Positions 55,053 to 64,000 of a DNA stretch of 64,000 nucleotides are shown one piece after another. The notes beneath the pieces are model-generated. The model saw nothing but the letters and a program-made list of their open reading frames with translations. It was not told where the DNA came from and did no database searches. The first letter of the stretch is position 1, and each line of letters starts with the position of its first letter. The stretch comes from Eunapius fragilis (taxonomy: Eukaryota; Porifera; Demospongiae; Spongillida; Spongillidae), in the NCBI GenBank assembly GCA_963681505.1, contig OY811992.1:2451072-2515071 (forward strand). The letters run 5' to 3'. The position numbers were made by a program, and so were the translations under genes.

Positions 55053-55609
55053 TCAGGTAAGTTGCGCCACCTTTTCTTCTGAAAAAAAAAAGACAAGAAA
55101 TCGCAGAAACTCTGGGCTGTCCAGTAGGGCTGACGGCAGCAAATTACCAGTTAGAGCCTTAACCAGCAACTCATTAGCTCTGGAACATTTCTCCCCTTTC
55201 ATAACAGTGATCGGCTGCACTTGGGATACAAATTTATCAATACATCCGACACCTTTGGCTTTATCAGTGCTTGTGCTTGCACTGCTGGTACTGGCAGTGT
55301 TAGTACTGCAGCTGCTGCTCACTGCTTCCTTCTTGCAGCTGCGCGCGTGCGCGTGCACATACACATGTAAAAAACATTTCAAAATAGCTAATAGGTCCGA
55401 GTACACCCACATTTGCTGGCTTTCCTTTATTCCATGCACGGTACCTCATATTTAATTTGAGGCGTTATTCCCGTGTCTGGAAACCCATCATAGCACATGC
55501 TGCAAACTACCCAGCAAGATCCTATTGCTTTTTTGTGCCATCCAAAGTACTTACTGTTAAAACACTTGCGATCAATCCTCATGAAGTCGTCCTTGGTAGC
55601 AAATAGCAT
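55053..55609 (-). pseudogene. hAT/BED-type transposase N-terminal relic
   Basis: On minus, 55609-55427 has a BED-finger-like pattern (FGWHKKAIGSCWVVCSMC with an aromatic start and C-x2-C). The following frame (55439-55053) has a Ser/Thr-rich linker, then IDKFVSQVQPITVMKG, ANELLVKALTGNLLPSALLD and SPEFLRFL, similar in layout to the start of hAT transposase cores. No DDE or C-terminal dimerisation region remains. It abuts the Gypsy relic. Confidence 0.5.
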
Positions 55610-55701
55610 ATATAGGTTTTTGGGATACGTTATCGTTCGATGTAACCATAACTATTCACCCCAACAATGAAAATCGAGCGACCTCAGACAAACTATTCAG
55701 C

Positions 55702-56595
55702 CTACGGTAGTCCACGCACAGACGCAACGATCCGTCCTTCTTTCCCACCAGGACTATGGGGGGAGCTCCACTCGCTGTTTGAATGCTCAATGATTCCCTC
55801 CTCGAGCATCTCTTGAATCTCCCGTCTGTCAGTGTCCCTATAGTACTCTTTCATGGTCAATGACAAGTGGGCTTTAATTGCGTTAATTTCTTTATTGTCC
55901 GCCATATTGGTGCTCGGAAATATATGGGGTTTTGGTACATTACTTATAACTCGCGCTCCGAGGGCACAAGTAAAAATCATATTTTAATAAGTCATGTGTT
56001 AGACCACAATAATATATATTTAAACGACACTCTGAAGTAATCCAAAACTACCCATACTTCTCCGAGCACTAATATGGCGGACTAATTAGAAGATGAATGC
56101 TATTAAGTCACGCGATGAAAGAGCTCTATAGGCATGCGGGATCCGATAGGCAGGAAGTAGCACAGGGCGTGCCGACCCTGTCTCGATACAATGCTCTGCG
56201 AACTTTGTTCTCCTTGGTGTATTTGCAAGCGCCTGTGCAAACTCACTCATCAGACTGTCTAAATCTGTCCTTTGCTGCTCCGTGAGCTGAGGTCCATTGT
56301 GCATCCAGCACCCTCCTCCTTCCGGAATTTCATCGTCCTCATCTACGTCTGTTCCGCTCTTAACTGGTGCTAACCGCTGGACTTGAGGGAGGTATTCGCG
56401 TAACATGTTGATATAGTCTGATCGTACCAGGCCTAAGTTGCGCTCTCTCGAGATTCTCCTGACCAAGCTAGAAATCTGCTCCAATCTCTTCCTGATTGTC
56501 AGGATGTGAGATAAAACGCTCTCAGTACTTTTTCTTGCGCTATCCGCGTCTCTCGCGCTATCCGCGTCTCTCGTAGTACGTCCAGAGGCTCGCAA
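55702..56595 (-). pseudogene. Integrase tail joined to reverse transcriptase start
   Basis: One frame (56595-56086) contains REYLPQVQRLAPVKSGTDVD, then LTEQQRTDLDSLMSEFAQAL and EHCIETGSARPVLLPAYRIP, the usual lead-in to Gypsy reverse transcriptase. Frame 55980-55702 continues with IQEMLEEGIIEHSNSEWSSP and a frameshifted GKEGRIVASVRGL part. The contiguous 169-codon frame shows the unusual domain order is native and not an assembly join. The rest of reverse transcriptase is missing. Confidence 0.78.
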
Positions 56596-56664
56596 GAATT
56601 TCCCGACACAGGGAAAAAAACGCGTGGAATCAAGTTCTGATTTTACAGAGGATTTTCTGAAAAA

Positions 56665-57496
56665 TCATTGCGTGATCTGTGTGATTCTCTGTATAATATC
56701 ATACAATGATTTCACGCCCTGTGCGACCGTACAGTACTCAAACGGGGTGAATCCCATACCGTACAGTAACTCAAACGGGGAGAATCCTTTAGATCTCAGG
56801 GGTACCTCACGGTATGCATATGGGATCAACTTATCCCAATCCTTTTCCTTCTGGGTGGCGAATTTCCTCAGCATAGACTTCAACGTCTGGTTGAAGCGTT
56901 CGACCAACCCATCCGTCTAGGGGTGCATGATACGGCATTGTACGAATTGGTCAGATATTGAGTAATCGGTACAACTCAGTCAGCAGTTGACTGGTAAAAT
57001 TCGAGCCTTGATCGGTAAGCATTTCGCCAGGGATGCCGACCCTTGCAAACACCTTCACCTGCTCTTCGGCTACACTTTCTGCGTCCACCGCTCTCATCGG
57101 CACTGCCTCAGGATATACATGCATGATGGCATAATCACAAATGACCAGCACGTACCGATTCCCATGCAGAACTGCTTCGTGGTAATGGTCCACCTATATA
57201 TATCCATCGCGATTTTCTTGAAAGGCTCCTCCATGATGGGCAATGATATCGTTCTGTGATCCGCGATGTTTTCTAACATGCATGCCTCGCATCTTTTGCA
57301 GTAGTAAGCCACATCCTTGCGCAATGTGGGCCAGTAGAATCGCTGCTGCACTCGGACCGTAGTCTTGTGCTTCCCCTATATAGTGACCAGCTAGAGGAAT
57401 GCTACGCGCCAACTCCATAACCCGTACCGTTCTCCTAAACCTCCTAAACTGCACACAGGTATATATAACATGATCCGTTTCTTGGAGCTTTTTCAA
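56665..57496 (-). pseudogene. Integrase of the Gmr1-like relic
   Basis: Segments: RVMELARSIPLAGHYIG (zinc-binding His side), QQRFYWPTLRKDVAYYCKRC with CEAC (zinc-binding Cys), FKKIAMDI (first catalytic Asp), GNRYVLVICDYA, PGEMLTDQGSNFTSQL (second Asp) and MVERFNQTLKSMLRKFA after the catalytic Glu region. Frame changes occur near 57190, 56945 and 56910. Catalytic residues are all encoded here, unlike the element at 8151. Confidence 0.82.
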
Positions 57497-57738
57497 CTCC
57501 TCAACTCCATTGGGAGGGTGTCTGACACTGCTGCCACCGTACTAATTGTGCACCCATCAACCTCTAAATTGACTTTAGCCATGGGATAAAACACTGTCCC
57601 ATGGGCACATCGAACAACCCCCATCCAGGATCTGCACTTCGGACACCAGGTTGCGGTGTACCATCGTCTTTGAACAACCGGTGTCAAGCATGATATTTCT
57701 GGCTCCGACCATTGACTGTCCCTCGCGTCACATATCAC
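57493..57738 (-). pseudogene. Protease region of the Gmr1-like relic
   Basis: The downstream half reads KVNLEVDGCTISTVAAVSDT. In another frame near 57690-57660 the sequence encodes a Leu-Asp-Thr-Gly-type motif, the active-site position of retroviral-type aspartic proteases. The frames do not connect. Confidence 0.6.
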
Positions 57739-58652
57739 CTGGCAACCCTATGCAAACAAGAGCGTTTGTACGACAATACCATGCAATATGACCCTTTTTG
57801 CCACAGGTGAAACAGTGGATCGCCTCGCGATTCTCGGTCCGCCTATATAGCGTCTCCCGTCCACTTGGACCTTGTGAGCGTCTCGTGCATCCCTTGTACG
57901 GTTGTACCCTTGTTCCATGATGATCCCTTGTCTTGGCGACCACCAACAGACTGTTCCGAGTGATGCACATGCTTCCGAGTCCACAAGTAGTTGTCTGCAA
58001 GTTCCGCAGCCTCCTTAGACGTCTTTGGCTTTCTTTCCACTACAGTACCCAGATTTTAAGCTCTCGGGGTAGTGCGTCTGGCTGCTGCTCCTGGACTATA
58101 CCATATCTCGAACGTCTTCCATCGTCTTACATCCTTTAGTCCATTTTAATCTATCTGTGCTGCTGGGACTAGTAACTGCATGCGTATGATGGCGTCCTTC
58201 AGGCAACGATAACTGCCCGTATCCTCAGCTCTCATGGCTGCATAGGCCAGCTGAGCCTTACCCGTCAAGTACGGAGCAAGCTTTACAGCCCATCGTTCCT
58301 CCTTCATTTCGTACCGCGCACTCGCTCAACGTTGTCAAGTAGGCTTCTATATCGTCCTGCTCCGACAACTTCACTATTTTGGCCTCACCCTCTTTACCCG
58401 CTCGTTCAGCAGGGATCCTTATCCGTCCCGAATCCTTACCAACTTCTGCAGCATCTCCATTTGCTCGCGTATCTGAGCCTTTCCAACTCCGCTGCTTGTA
58501 GCTGCCTCTTCTTTCTTCTTCGAACCGTCTCGGGACTTCCTGTCCTCAATCAGCACTTTTATCAAGCCTGCTATCGCTCGCGCCGAGGGTATAGAACAAC
58601 CGAGGTATAGCTTAAACTCCAATAAATCACAATCACACCAAACAAGGAACAA
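57728..58652 (-). pseudogene. gag of the Gmr1-like relic
   Basis: Broken frames include an N-terminal KKKEEAATSSGVGKAQIREQ segment, SKEAAELADNYLWTRKHVH near the middle and the zinc knuckle CFTCGKKGHIAWYC (C-x2-C-x4-H-x4-C) near 57790. The ADNYL stretch just upstream of the knuckle resembles SCAN-like gag tails. Confidence 0.65.
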
Positions 58653-59700
58653 ACACTGAACACATACACCACCTTTTATCTTCTTTCGTGCACACAGCCG
58701 GAACCCCGCGTAGTTCGCGAGGGTACAAGAGCATCTTGAACTTTACAACAATGGTACAATGGGATTAACCTAACACCTATACAAATGACTACAATGCACA
58801 TTTATCAGATATCCGAGAGGGAACAAGTCAACACGTATGAAATCACTGCATGGAGATCCCATGATCCTCACAAAGATACATGTACTTCAATCAAGCGGAT
58901 AAGATATCATTCGTCTCATTGTCCATGATAGTTATATGGATCATCATCAAGACCAATATATCCGTCTATTCTGGATTCATCCATCGTACTTCTTAAGTAG
59001 GGTGTGATACGCTTATAACATTCACAGCTAGTGACTTGCAAGATATATACAAACGATCCTACGTAGCCCATGATGACATGAATGTTCGGAACTGAAATGG
59101 TTGCATTTGCATGTCATCTTTAATGTTTCAAGGGCTCAGCTGGGTGGGACACAAGTCACTATTTTTCCACTTTAGATACCATGCAACACCTTCATAAACT
59201 TATTGAACATGCCAGTGTATGACTCTTCAGGCACAAGGGCTGGTACGTATACAAAAAAGTGGGCACTGACTGTTTTTATTTTTTGCTGGGATGAAACCGT
59301 GTTTCAAGTTTTGTAAGATGATCAATAAAGGGTACAGAAAGATTATAATTCTTTCTACAATATTCCTCAGGAGATTCAGCAAGAACGTTATGCATAAATA
59401 ACTGTATTAGTAAAGACTTGAACAATTGGCCACAACGCGCAACTGACTAAACTAACAGGCAATAAACGGAACTGGAAAATCAACCGACGCGAACGTACTT
59501 GGTGGGGCGGACCTACCATGGTTCACCCGTATGCCCGTGACCCCCCCCCCCCCCCTCCCTCCCCCATCCTTCCGCCATTCTAATCAGAAGCCAATTAATT
59601 AATTACGCGTATTGTTTTATTAACTCGGTGATTGATTTTCCAGTTCCATGTATTACCAGTCCTGTTGTTTTAGCCGGTCAGCTCCACGTTGTGGGCAATT
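58653..59700. other. Unassigned stretch; possible LTR or leader of the Gmr1-like relic
   Basis: The part just right of gag (58653-58760) would hold the 5' leader of the minus-strand element, but with no second LTR to compare I cannot define it. A 14-base C run occurs at 59540. No gene seen. Confidence 0.4.
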
Positions 59701-59708
59701 GTTCAAAA

Positions 59709-60174
59709 CGGCGACGTATGAACCAAATTATACTATTCCAGATCGAGTTCTCGCGTCCATTAAATTGCGTGACGAGGACTCAGCGCAAGAACTTATAATA
59801 TAGTAACGCCGGCAGACGGGGGTGAAACTCACCATTATATTAATTCTGTTCTTGGTGTATGTGTGACCTGAACTCACGTGCTACATTCTTACCCACTCTT
59901 TTTGGAGGATGTATACCATATCTAATTGCGGAATTAATTTTAATACTTTCATTATTTCGCTATTCGTTTGGCTGGCGCGTAATCGGAAGGTCTTCTGCCT
60001 GGAGAACCTCTTTGATTTGAGCTACTGACCTCGTGAATCCTCTTTTTTCCCCCGAACGTGAGTTCAGGTCACACGTACAGCAAAGAACTGAATTAATGGT
60101 GAGTTTCATCCCCGTCTGCGTTGCTAATAAGTTCTTGCACTGAGTCCTCGTCACGCAATTACGTCGCCGTTTTG
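59709..60174. repeat. Inverted repeat with arms of about 120-165 bp
   Basis: The left arm (59709-59876: AAATTGCGTGACGAGGACTC, GGTGAAACTCACCAT, TGACCTGAACTCACG) pairs with the right arm (60056-60174: CGTGAGTTCAGGTCACACGT, ATGGTGAGTTTCATCCCCGT, GAGTCCTCGTCACGCAATTA). Spacer 59877-60055. The right arm runs straight into repeat R2, so the arm is part of R2 and the left arm is a reversed R2 piece. Confidence 0.8.
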
Positions 60175-60640
60175 TGAACTGTTTATGGTTATACCCCCCC
60201 CCCCTCGTACGTAAGTGAGACGTTAGGAACAGTACCATCGCGAGGCTGGCGCTCGAGCTCGCTACTATATTTAGATTCCCTAGCTTGGAGGTTGCGAGTA
60301 AACATCTATAACCAGAGGCGGATCCAGGGGGGGGGGGGGGGGGGGCTATTGGGGCTGTAGCCACCACCCCCCCCCCCCCCCCTTTTCAGAGTAATTAAAA
60401 TTAATAAACTACATGTATACGCGTTCAGATTCGTGCACGTGACAGATTTAGTATACAGGTGTTTTATAATAAGCCCCCCTTCCCTTTTCAAAAATTCTGG
60501 ATCCGCCCCTGATAACCCTGACAGTACCCCTCTCACTAAACTCTCGATCCTCTTATTTTACACATCGGACTCGCGCCAATACGCCGCGCCAGTTAGCGCT
60601 GTGTGCGTTCTTTTGTTGCGCGTTTTTAGCTCACGTGGTT
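60090..60640 (+). repeat. Dispersed repeat R2, copy 2
   Basis: TTAATGGTGAGTTTCAT, GTGAACTGTTTATGGTTATA, CGCGAGGCTGGCGCT and CTCGATCCTCTTATTTTACA keep the order of 18460-18760. It is interrupted at 60313-60511. Confidence 0.65.
60313..60511. mobile_element. hAT-like MITE with 5-bp target duplication
   Basis: The ends are CAGAGGCGGATCCAG and CTGGATCCGCCCCTG. ATAAC flanks both sides (60308-60312 and 60512-60516); R2 copy 1 at about 18680 shows the uninterrupted site. Poly-G (60329-60345) and poly-C (60366-60382) sit inside. No coding sequence. Confidence 0.82.
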
Positions 60641-60776
60641 GTCGAGGCAATCAGTTGTACCATACATGACATGCAACGTCGACCTCGCCAAATTTGTTCA
60701 TATACACATACGTTCCCCAAATAGAACATGTGCTTACCCCTGCTCACACTCACAGCATTATATGTGTGATTGAATA

Positions 60777-60999
60777 GAGGAGTTGCATGTGACGTCGCGC
60801 GCGTCTTACATCACTAAGTATGTTACTATAAATATGCGCTGCGTGGGTACGAGATAAACAATAACCGGACGGGAACGATAGAAGGCGGCGGCATACGCTC
60901 ACGTGGTACATATTAATAGCGTGCCGTATACATAAATAGCAGCATACATATGATGTAACTAAACAATGCAAGGCGCGCGTGACGTCAATGCAACTCCTC
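60777..60999. mobile_element. TA-flanked MITE with CRE-like motif in its inverted repeats
   Basis: The ends GAGGAGTTGCATGTGACGTC and GACGTCAATGCAACTCCTC are inverted and continue through GCGCGCG and the ACATC/GATGT steps. TA flanks both sides, as expected for Tc1/mariner-type insertions. TGACGTC lies in both arms. It spans 223 bp with no ORF. Confidence 0.8.
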
Positions 61000-61899
61000 T
61001 ATAGTTTAATTATCACATTTGCGACCATGTCCGTAGGAGGCTTGTTATATTAAGTGTCACATGATTATACTCTTGAGTGTCATGAATTACCTAATTCTAG
61101 ACTTAGCATATGTAATTAAAAGAACTATATACGACTAGCTCTAGCAATAGGTTTCTCATATTGAAACCTACGGGCCCTGAAACTGTTAGCCAGTTCTAAT
61201 AATCCTGCTATTCTGGACCAACAAATGTGTTCCTTTTGCATGCTTGTCCATCTTATACCAACCCCCAGAGCGCATGGGCATCAGTCTGCACAGATTGTAT
61301 ATGGTTTCCTGGTACAAAGTATCCAACTGCAGCAGAATGAAGTGCAAAGCTGCATCATGGACAGTCCTCTGACTCAAGCCGGCAACATGTATAGTTGATA
61401 GGTATTGTGGTGCAGTGCCACGCATGCCTGCATGTAGGAGCGATGTGCGGGTGGGTGAGCACTCACAAAATCAACCACCTTCAGATACTGATGTGGAAAC
61501 AGCATCCTGCGTGCTCAGTAAATTCGCTTCCAACTGCCATGCATGGCCTCCACTGGTTACTGTTCCAAATTGCTTTATGCACCATAGACACTTACATTCA
61601 TCTTGATCACTCGTGCTCATGGTGTTAAGTACTATTACAGCCTGGTTTATGGAGCAGTTCAGTTATTTCTCCAGATTCTTCAATACTCTTCAAAATTCAC
61701 CTGCTGGAAGAACATACAGTGCATAGGCAAAGAGAATATACGCAAACGTAGTATTTGTTTTTATTTATTTATAGAGCTGAGTGTCCATCCGTGCCGACGT
61801 TTCAATCGCTTACAACGCACATAAAAATCGGTACATGGCTCCACAAAACGCTGCAGTAATCCTTCCCCCCAAAAAAACAGTTAAGATTATTCTGGTATA
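61000..61899. other. Unassigned stretch
   Basis: GGTTTCTCATATTGAAACCTACGGG (about 61150) is shared with GGTTTCACATATCGAAACCTACGGG near 18852. Overlapping frames at 61186-61628 have no motif I recognise, although the minus reading near 61620-61480 has a C-x-C-x2-C start (CKCLWC). Confidence 0.4.
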
Positions 61900-62012
61900 A
61901 ACCGTTACGAGCGGGACTAGCTGTCAATCAACTTCAGAAGTACACATCGCTGGCCCCCCAAAAGGTGGCTACAAGCACATACTTGATTCAATTAGTACGT
62001 CTCTTGAAAACA
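61900..62012 (+). repeat. Dispersed repeat R4, copy 2
   Basis: It matches 20695-20815: AACCGTTACGAGC, TCAGAAGTACACATCGCTGG, AAAAGGTGGCTACAAGCACA. Confidence 0.7.
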
Positions 62013-62329
62013 CGCTTGTAAGTGTGACAGGTCTCAGGTCACGAACTTAATAGAATTACATGCACCGACACCACAATACTAGTCACACGCATTGTAAAGT
62101 TCCCAGGGAAATGCCTGCTGACTGTGGTTAACACAAACAGGTGTTCTCAAAAGGTCATGCACCCTATGCTAATTTACAGCCAGACCAGATCCCCCTGGTG
62201 GAATTCCCACTTTGTCATATGCTTGTTGCATGTATCCAACTCTCTGCATGGGTTTCTACAGCTTTTAATTTGTTATCTCCACCTCCACGAAGTCTCTCAA
62301 CTCAGCTAGTTTGTCCTTCAGCATAGCCA

Positions 62330-62762
62330 GTCTGATAGCACATCCTGTCAGTGAGGGCAAAACATCCTTACAAGGTTTCCTTCCATACATCATCTCAAAA
62401 GGTGAGACACCTGTTGAATGGTGAATGGTAAGCAAAAAGAGCTAATGGAAGATACTTCTCCCACTCCTGGCCTCCTTTTCAACATATGAGCTGCAACAAT
62501 GTGCGATTAAATCATTCCACCAACCCATCACCTTGAGGGTGGTATGCTGTGGTCTGAGATTTGTGAACTCCAAATGACTCCCGGGTTTGGTGAAATACAG
62601 CACACTCAAAATTTCGTCCCTGGTCTGAATGCATTATGTCTGGAAACCGTAGTTAGCGAACAGCTCCATCAATTCATGGGTTATCCGTGCAGCTGCTTGG
62701 TCTGATAGTGGCCTGGCTTCAGCCCACTTGGTGAAATAATCCTGGATCACTGTTGTTGTTAG
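62330..62762 (-). pseudogene. Gypsy integrase core fragment
   Basis: On minus, short frames encode IQDYFTKWAEARPLSDQAAA, ELMELFANYGF, then HSDQGRNFE (second catalytic Asp), and a decayed YHPQGDGLVE region with the catalytic Glu, ending in a GVSPFEMMYG stretch. At least three frame changes are present. It is cut at about 62762, where the next inverted-repeat element starts. It is a different lineage from the elements at 8151 and 55702. Confidence 0.72.
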
Positions 62763-62771
62763 GGGACTGGT

Positions 62772-63141
62772 ACTTCCTGGCCTCGTCCCCAAGCCCTATT
62801 TTTATATTAAAGTTAGGAGAGCGCCTGGTGTACACTGCCAGGGTCCTAGTACGCATGCGCTAGCCATTACCAAGAAACTTGGTAATCGTATACTTTTGAA
62901 AAATTTATTTTGGAAACCATTCCGTATAGTAACTCGTATTTCGCGATGGCGTATGCTGTTGGGTTCCGAGAAGCAGTGGCTTATTCTCTATCGTATATTC
63001 TCCTTCAAACCTTTACACTCAAGGCTAATCAGGAGGAAGCTCTATTCTCTCTGTCGACCTTCGCTTTTAGGCGGAAGGTCGGGCCGAGACAAGGCGAAGG
63101 TCGAGCTACGCCCAACTAGGTTGGAGGGTGGTGCCCGAGCT

Positions 63142-63174
<33 letters not shown>

Positions 63175-63432
63175 ACCGTTCCTTGTACCTTTTTATGTAC
63201 TCTGTGTGCATTTAATCTGCGGGCGATGTACATACGCGAGGAAAAGCCAGAAGAGGAAAAGCCAGCGATGGGAACGAGGTAGTATACGGAATGATTTCCA
63301 AAATAAATTACAAATGTATAAGTTTCTTGGTAATGGCTAGCGCATGCGCGCTAGGACCCAGGCGGTGTACACCAGGCCCGACCCCCTAACTCTAAAATAA
63401 AATTAGGGACGAGGCTAGGTACACGGCCAGGG
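62772..63432. mobile_element. Long-TIR element, no intact gene
   Basis: The left arm (GCCTCGTCCCCAAGCCCTAT, CGCCTGGTGTACAC, GCGCATGCGCTAGCCATTAC-like, TTTTGGAAACCATTCC at 62779-62930) is inverted at right (GGAATGATTTCCAAAATAAA, TTGGTAATGGCTAGCGCATG, GGTGTACACCAGGC, AGGGACGAGGC at 63283-63420). The middle contains CTTCGCTTTTAGGCGGAAGG and a 33-base C run. No transposase recognised. Confidence 0.72.
63144..63174. repeat. Poly-C run
   Basis: About 31 C interrupted once near the right end. It is inside the long-TIR element. Confidence 0.9.
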
Positions 63433-64000
63433 TCTACAATTGGAACATTGACAAGTGGAGTTCTCATGGTGCAGTTGTTTTTTTTTTTTTTTTTGCAAGT
63501 CATGCATTCTTGCTCCACGTCTTGTTATATGCTGACCCAATGTCTTAGGCGATCCAATGTCTTTTCTACCCTTTCAAGTAAAGTAAAGCGTGAGATTATG
63601 CATTATTAATGACTAATTACTCGATCCTAACAAGCGGGGGGGGGGGGGGGGTTATCCCCGCTTGCGTTGCCCAAAATACGAGCCGGGGGTGCGTGGGGGG
63701 TCCCCCTTGCGTTGGGCCAAATCCGAGGCCTAATGATGTATATATGGGGTATATCTGGGTCAATAAATAACATTTTGGCTGTGAATTTATTGTGCCTGAG
63801 TTTGAATACTTTCCGGCGTGAGATATATAATCTTCAAGCGTGAGAGCGTGAGAGAAACATCAAATGCGTGGCCGAATGCGTGAGGGTTGGCATGTCTACC
63901 CCTTGGTGGCCGGCCATAGGGCTGTCATGAGCCATCAGCAGTGCGTCTCCATGGGCAGCACCGGGACTGATATGCTCTCTGAGGTGGGACCAGCTGAGTA
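63433..64000. other. Window end: homopolymers and GCGTGAG repeats, no gene
   Basis: A T run at 63477-63494 and a G run at 63637-63650 are present. GCGTGAG recurs at 63815, 63839, 63846 and 63877 with irregular spacing. The last 120 bases are GC-richer and may enter another element. Confidence 0.5.

Larger units (their letters stand above)
55702..58652 (-). mobile_element. Gypsy-type retroelement relic with integrase before reverse transcriptase
   Basis: On minus the order is gag (58652-57728), protease (57738-57493), integrase (57496-56665), then a single frame (56595-56086) that runs from the integrase tail into the region leading to reverse transcriptase, and the reverse transcriptase start (55980-55702). 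This order is not standard Ty3/Gypsy but is described for Gmr1-type elements, found in deuterostomes and other marine animals. The element ends inside reverse transcriptase. LTRs were not identified. Confidence 0.75.

Noticed and set aside
61186-61628. Overlapping plus and minus frames with scattered Cys, considered as an RT zinc-knuckle relic
   Set aside because: The Cys spacing does not fit a knuckle and no reverse transcriptase motif is nearby.
62896-63340. Pro-rich frames across the C run
   Set aside because: The Pro stretch is the homopolymer; the frames lie within an inverted-repeat element.

Overview
This window is metazoan nuclear DNA, most likely from a marine invertebrate, and a sponge is my best guess. 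The reasons are a host gene with canonical GT-AG introns and phase-1 EGF exons, long CA microsatellites, and dense, mostly decayed transposable elements of classes common in sponge and cnidarian genomes (restriction-like-endonuclease retroelements, Ty3/Gypsy elements including one with integrase before reverse transcriptase, piggyBac, hAT, THAP-encoding elements and MITEs). There are no bacterial operons, no rRNA and no convincing tRNA. The species is inferred and not proven.

Layout. 1-8 kb is a nest of short repeats. A palindromic MITE family (about 285 bp) and a roughly 390-bp dispersed repeat occur several times. A composite element at 2383-6160 has long inverted arms that each hold a palindromic MITE; its core carries the 3' part of a reverse-transcriptase ORF and a decayed transposase-like gene in opposite orientation. 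8.1-13.8 kb is a minus-strand Ty3/Gypsy element with 134-bp LTRs, lying between a 159-bp CA tract and 1.8 kb of CA-rich satellite. Its right LTR is split by a small THAP-encoding DNA transposon. 15.6-22.5 kb holds only repeats and unassigned DNA.

22.6-43.7 kb is the one clear host gene. It has 13 inferred coding exons giving about 796 residues: signal peptide, nidogen-type (NIDO) domain, a Cys/Trp-rich extracellular module, seven calcium-binding EGF modules each on its own 123-bp exon, one transmembrane helix, and a short cytoplasmic tail with several Tyr motifs. Exons 8 and 9 are a very recent 257-bp tandem duplication. The 13-kb intron between EGF modules 5 and 6 holds two tail-to-tail retroelement copies, a piggyBac-like relic and a transposase-like gene. 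Intron 1 carries an integrase scrap and intron 7 a minisatellite plus a hAT-type MITE.

43.7-64 kb is again repeat-rich: a three-unit 150-165-bp repeat, a 167-bp satellite of nine units, a 1.1-kb element whose ends are iterated 20-bp palindromes and which contains a PHD-finger ORF, a hAT/BED relic, a Gypsy relic with integrase before reverse transcriptase, two inverted-repeat elements, MITEs with clear target duplications and a final Gypsy integrase fragment.

Nearly all coding sequence other than the receptor is mobile-element derived and broken by frameshifts, stops or truncation. The most unusual items are the composite element at 2383-6160, the two copies of an unassigned transposase-like family, the palindrome-ended PHD element, and the NIDO-EGF-TM receptor with its Tyr-rich tail and fresh exon duplication.
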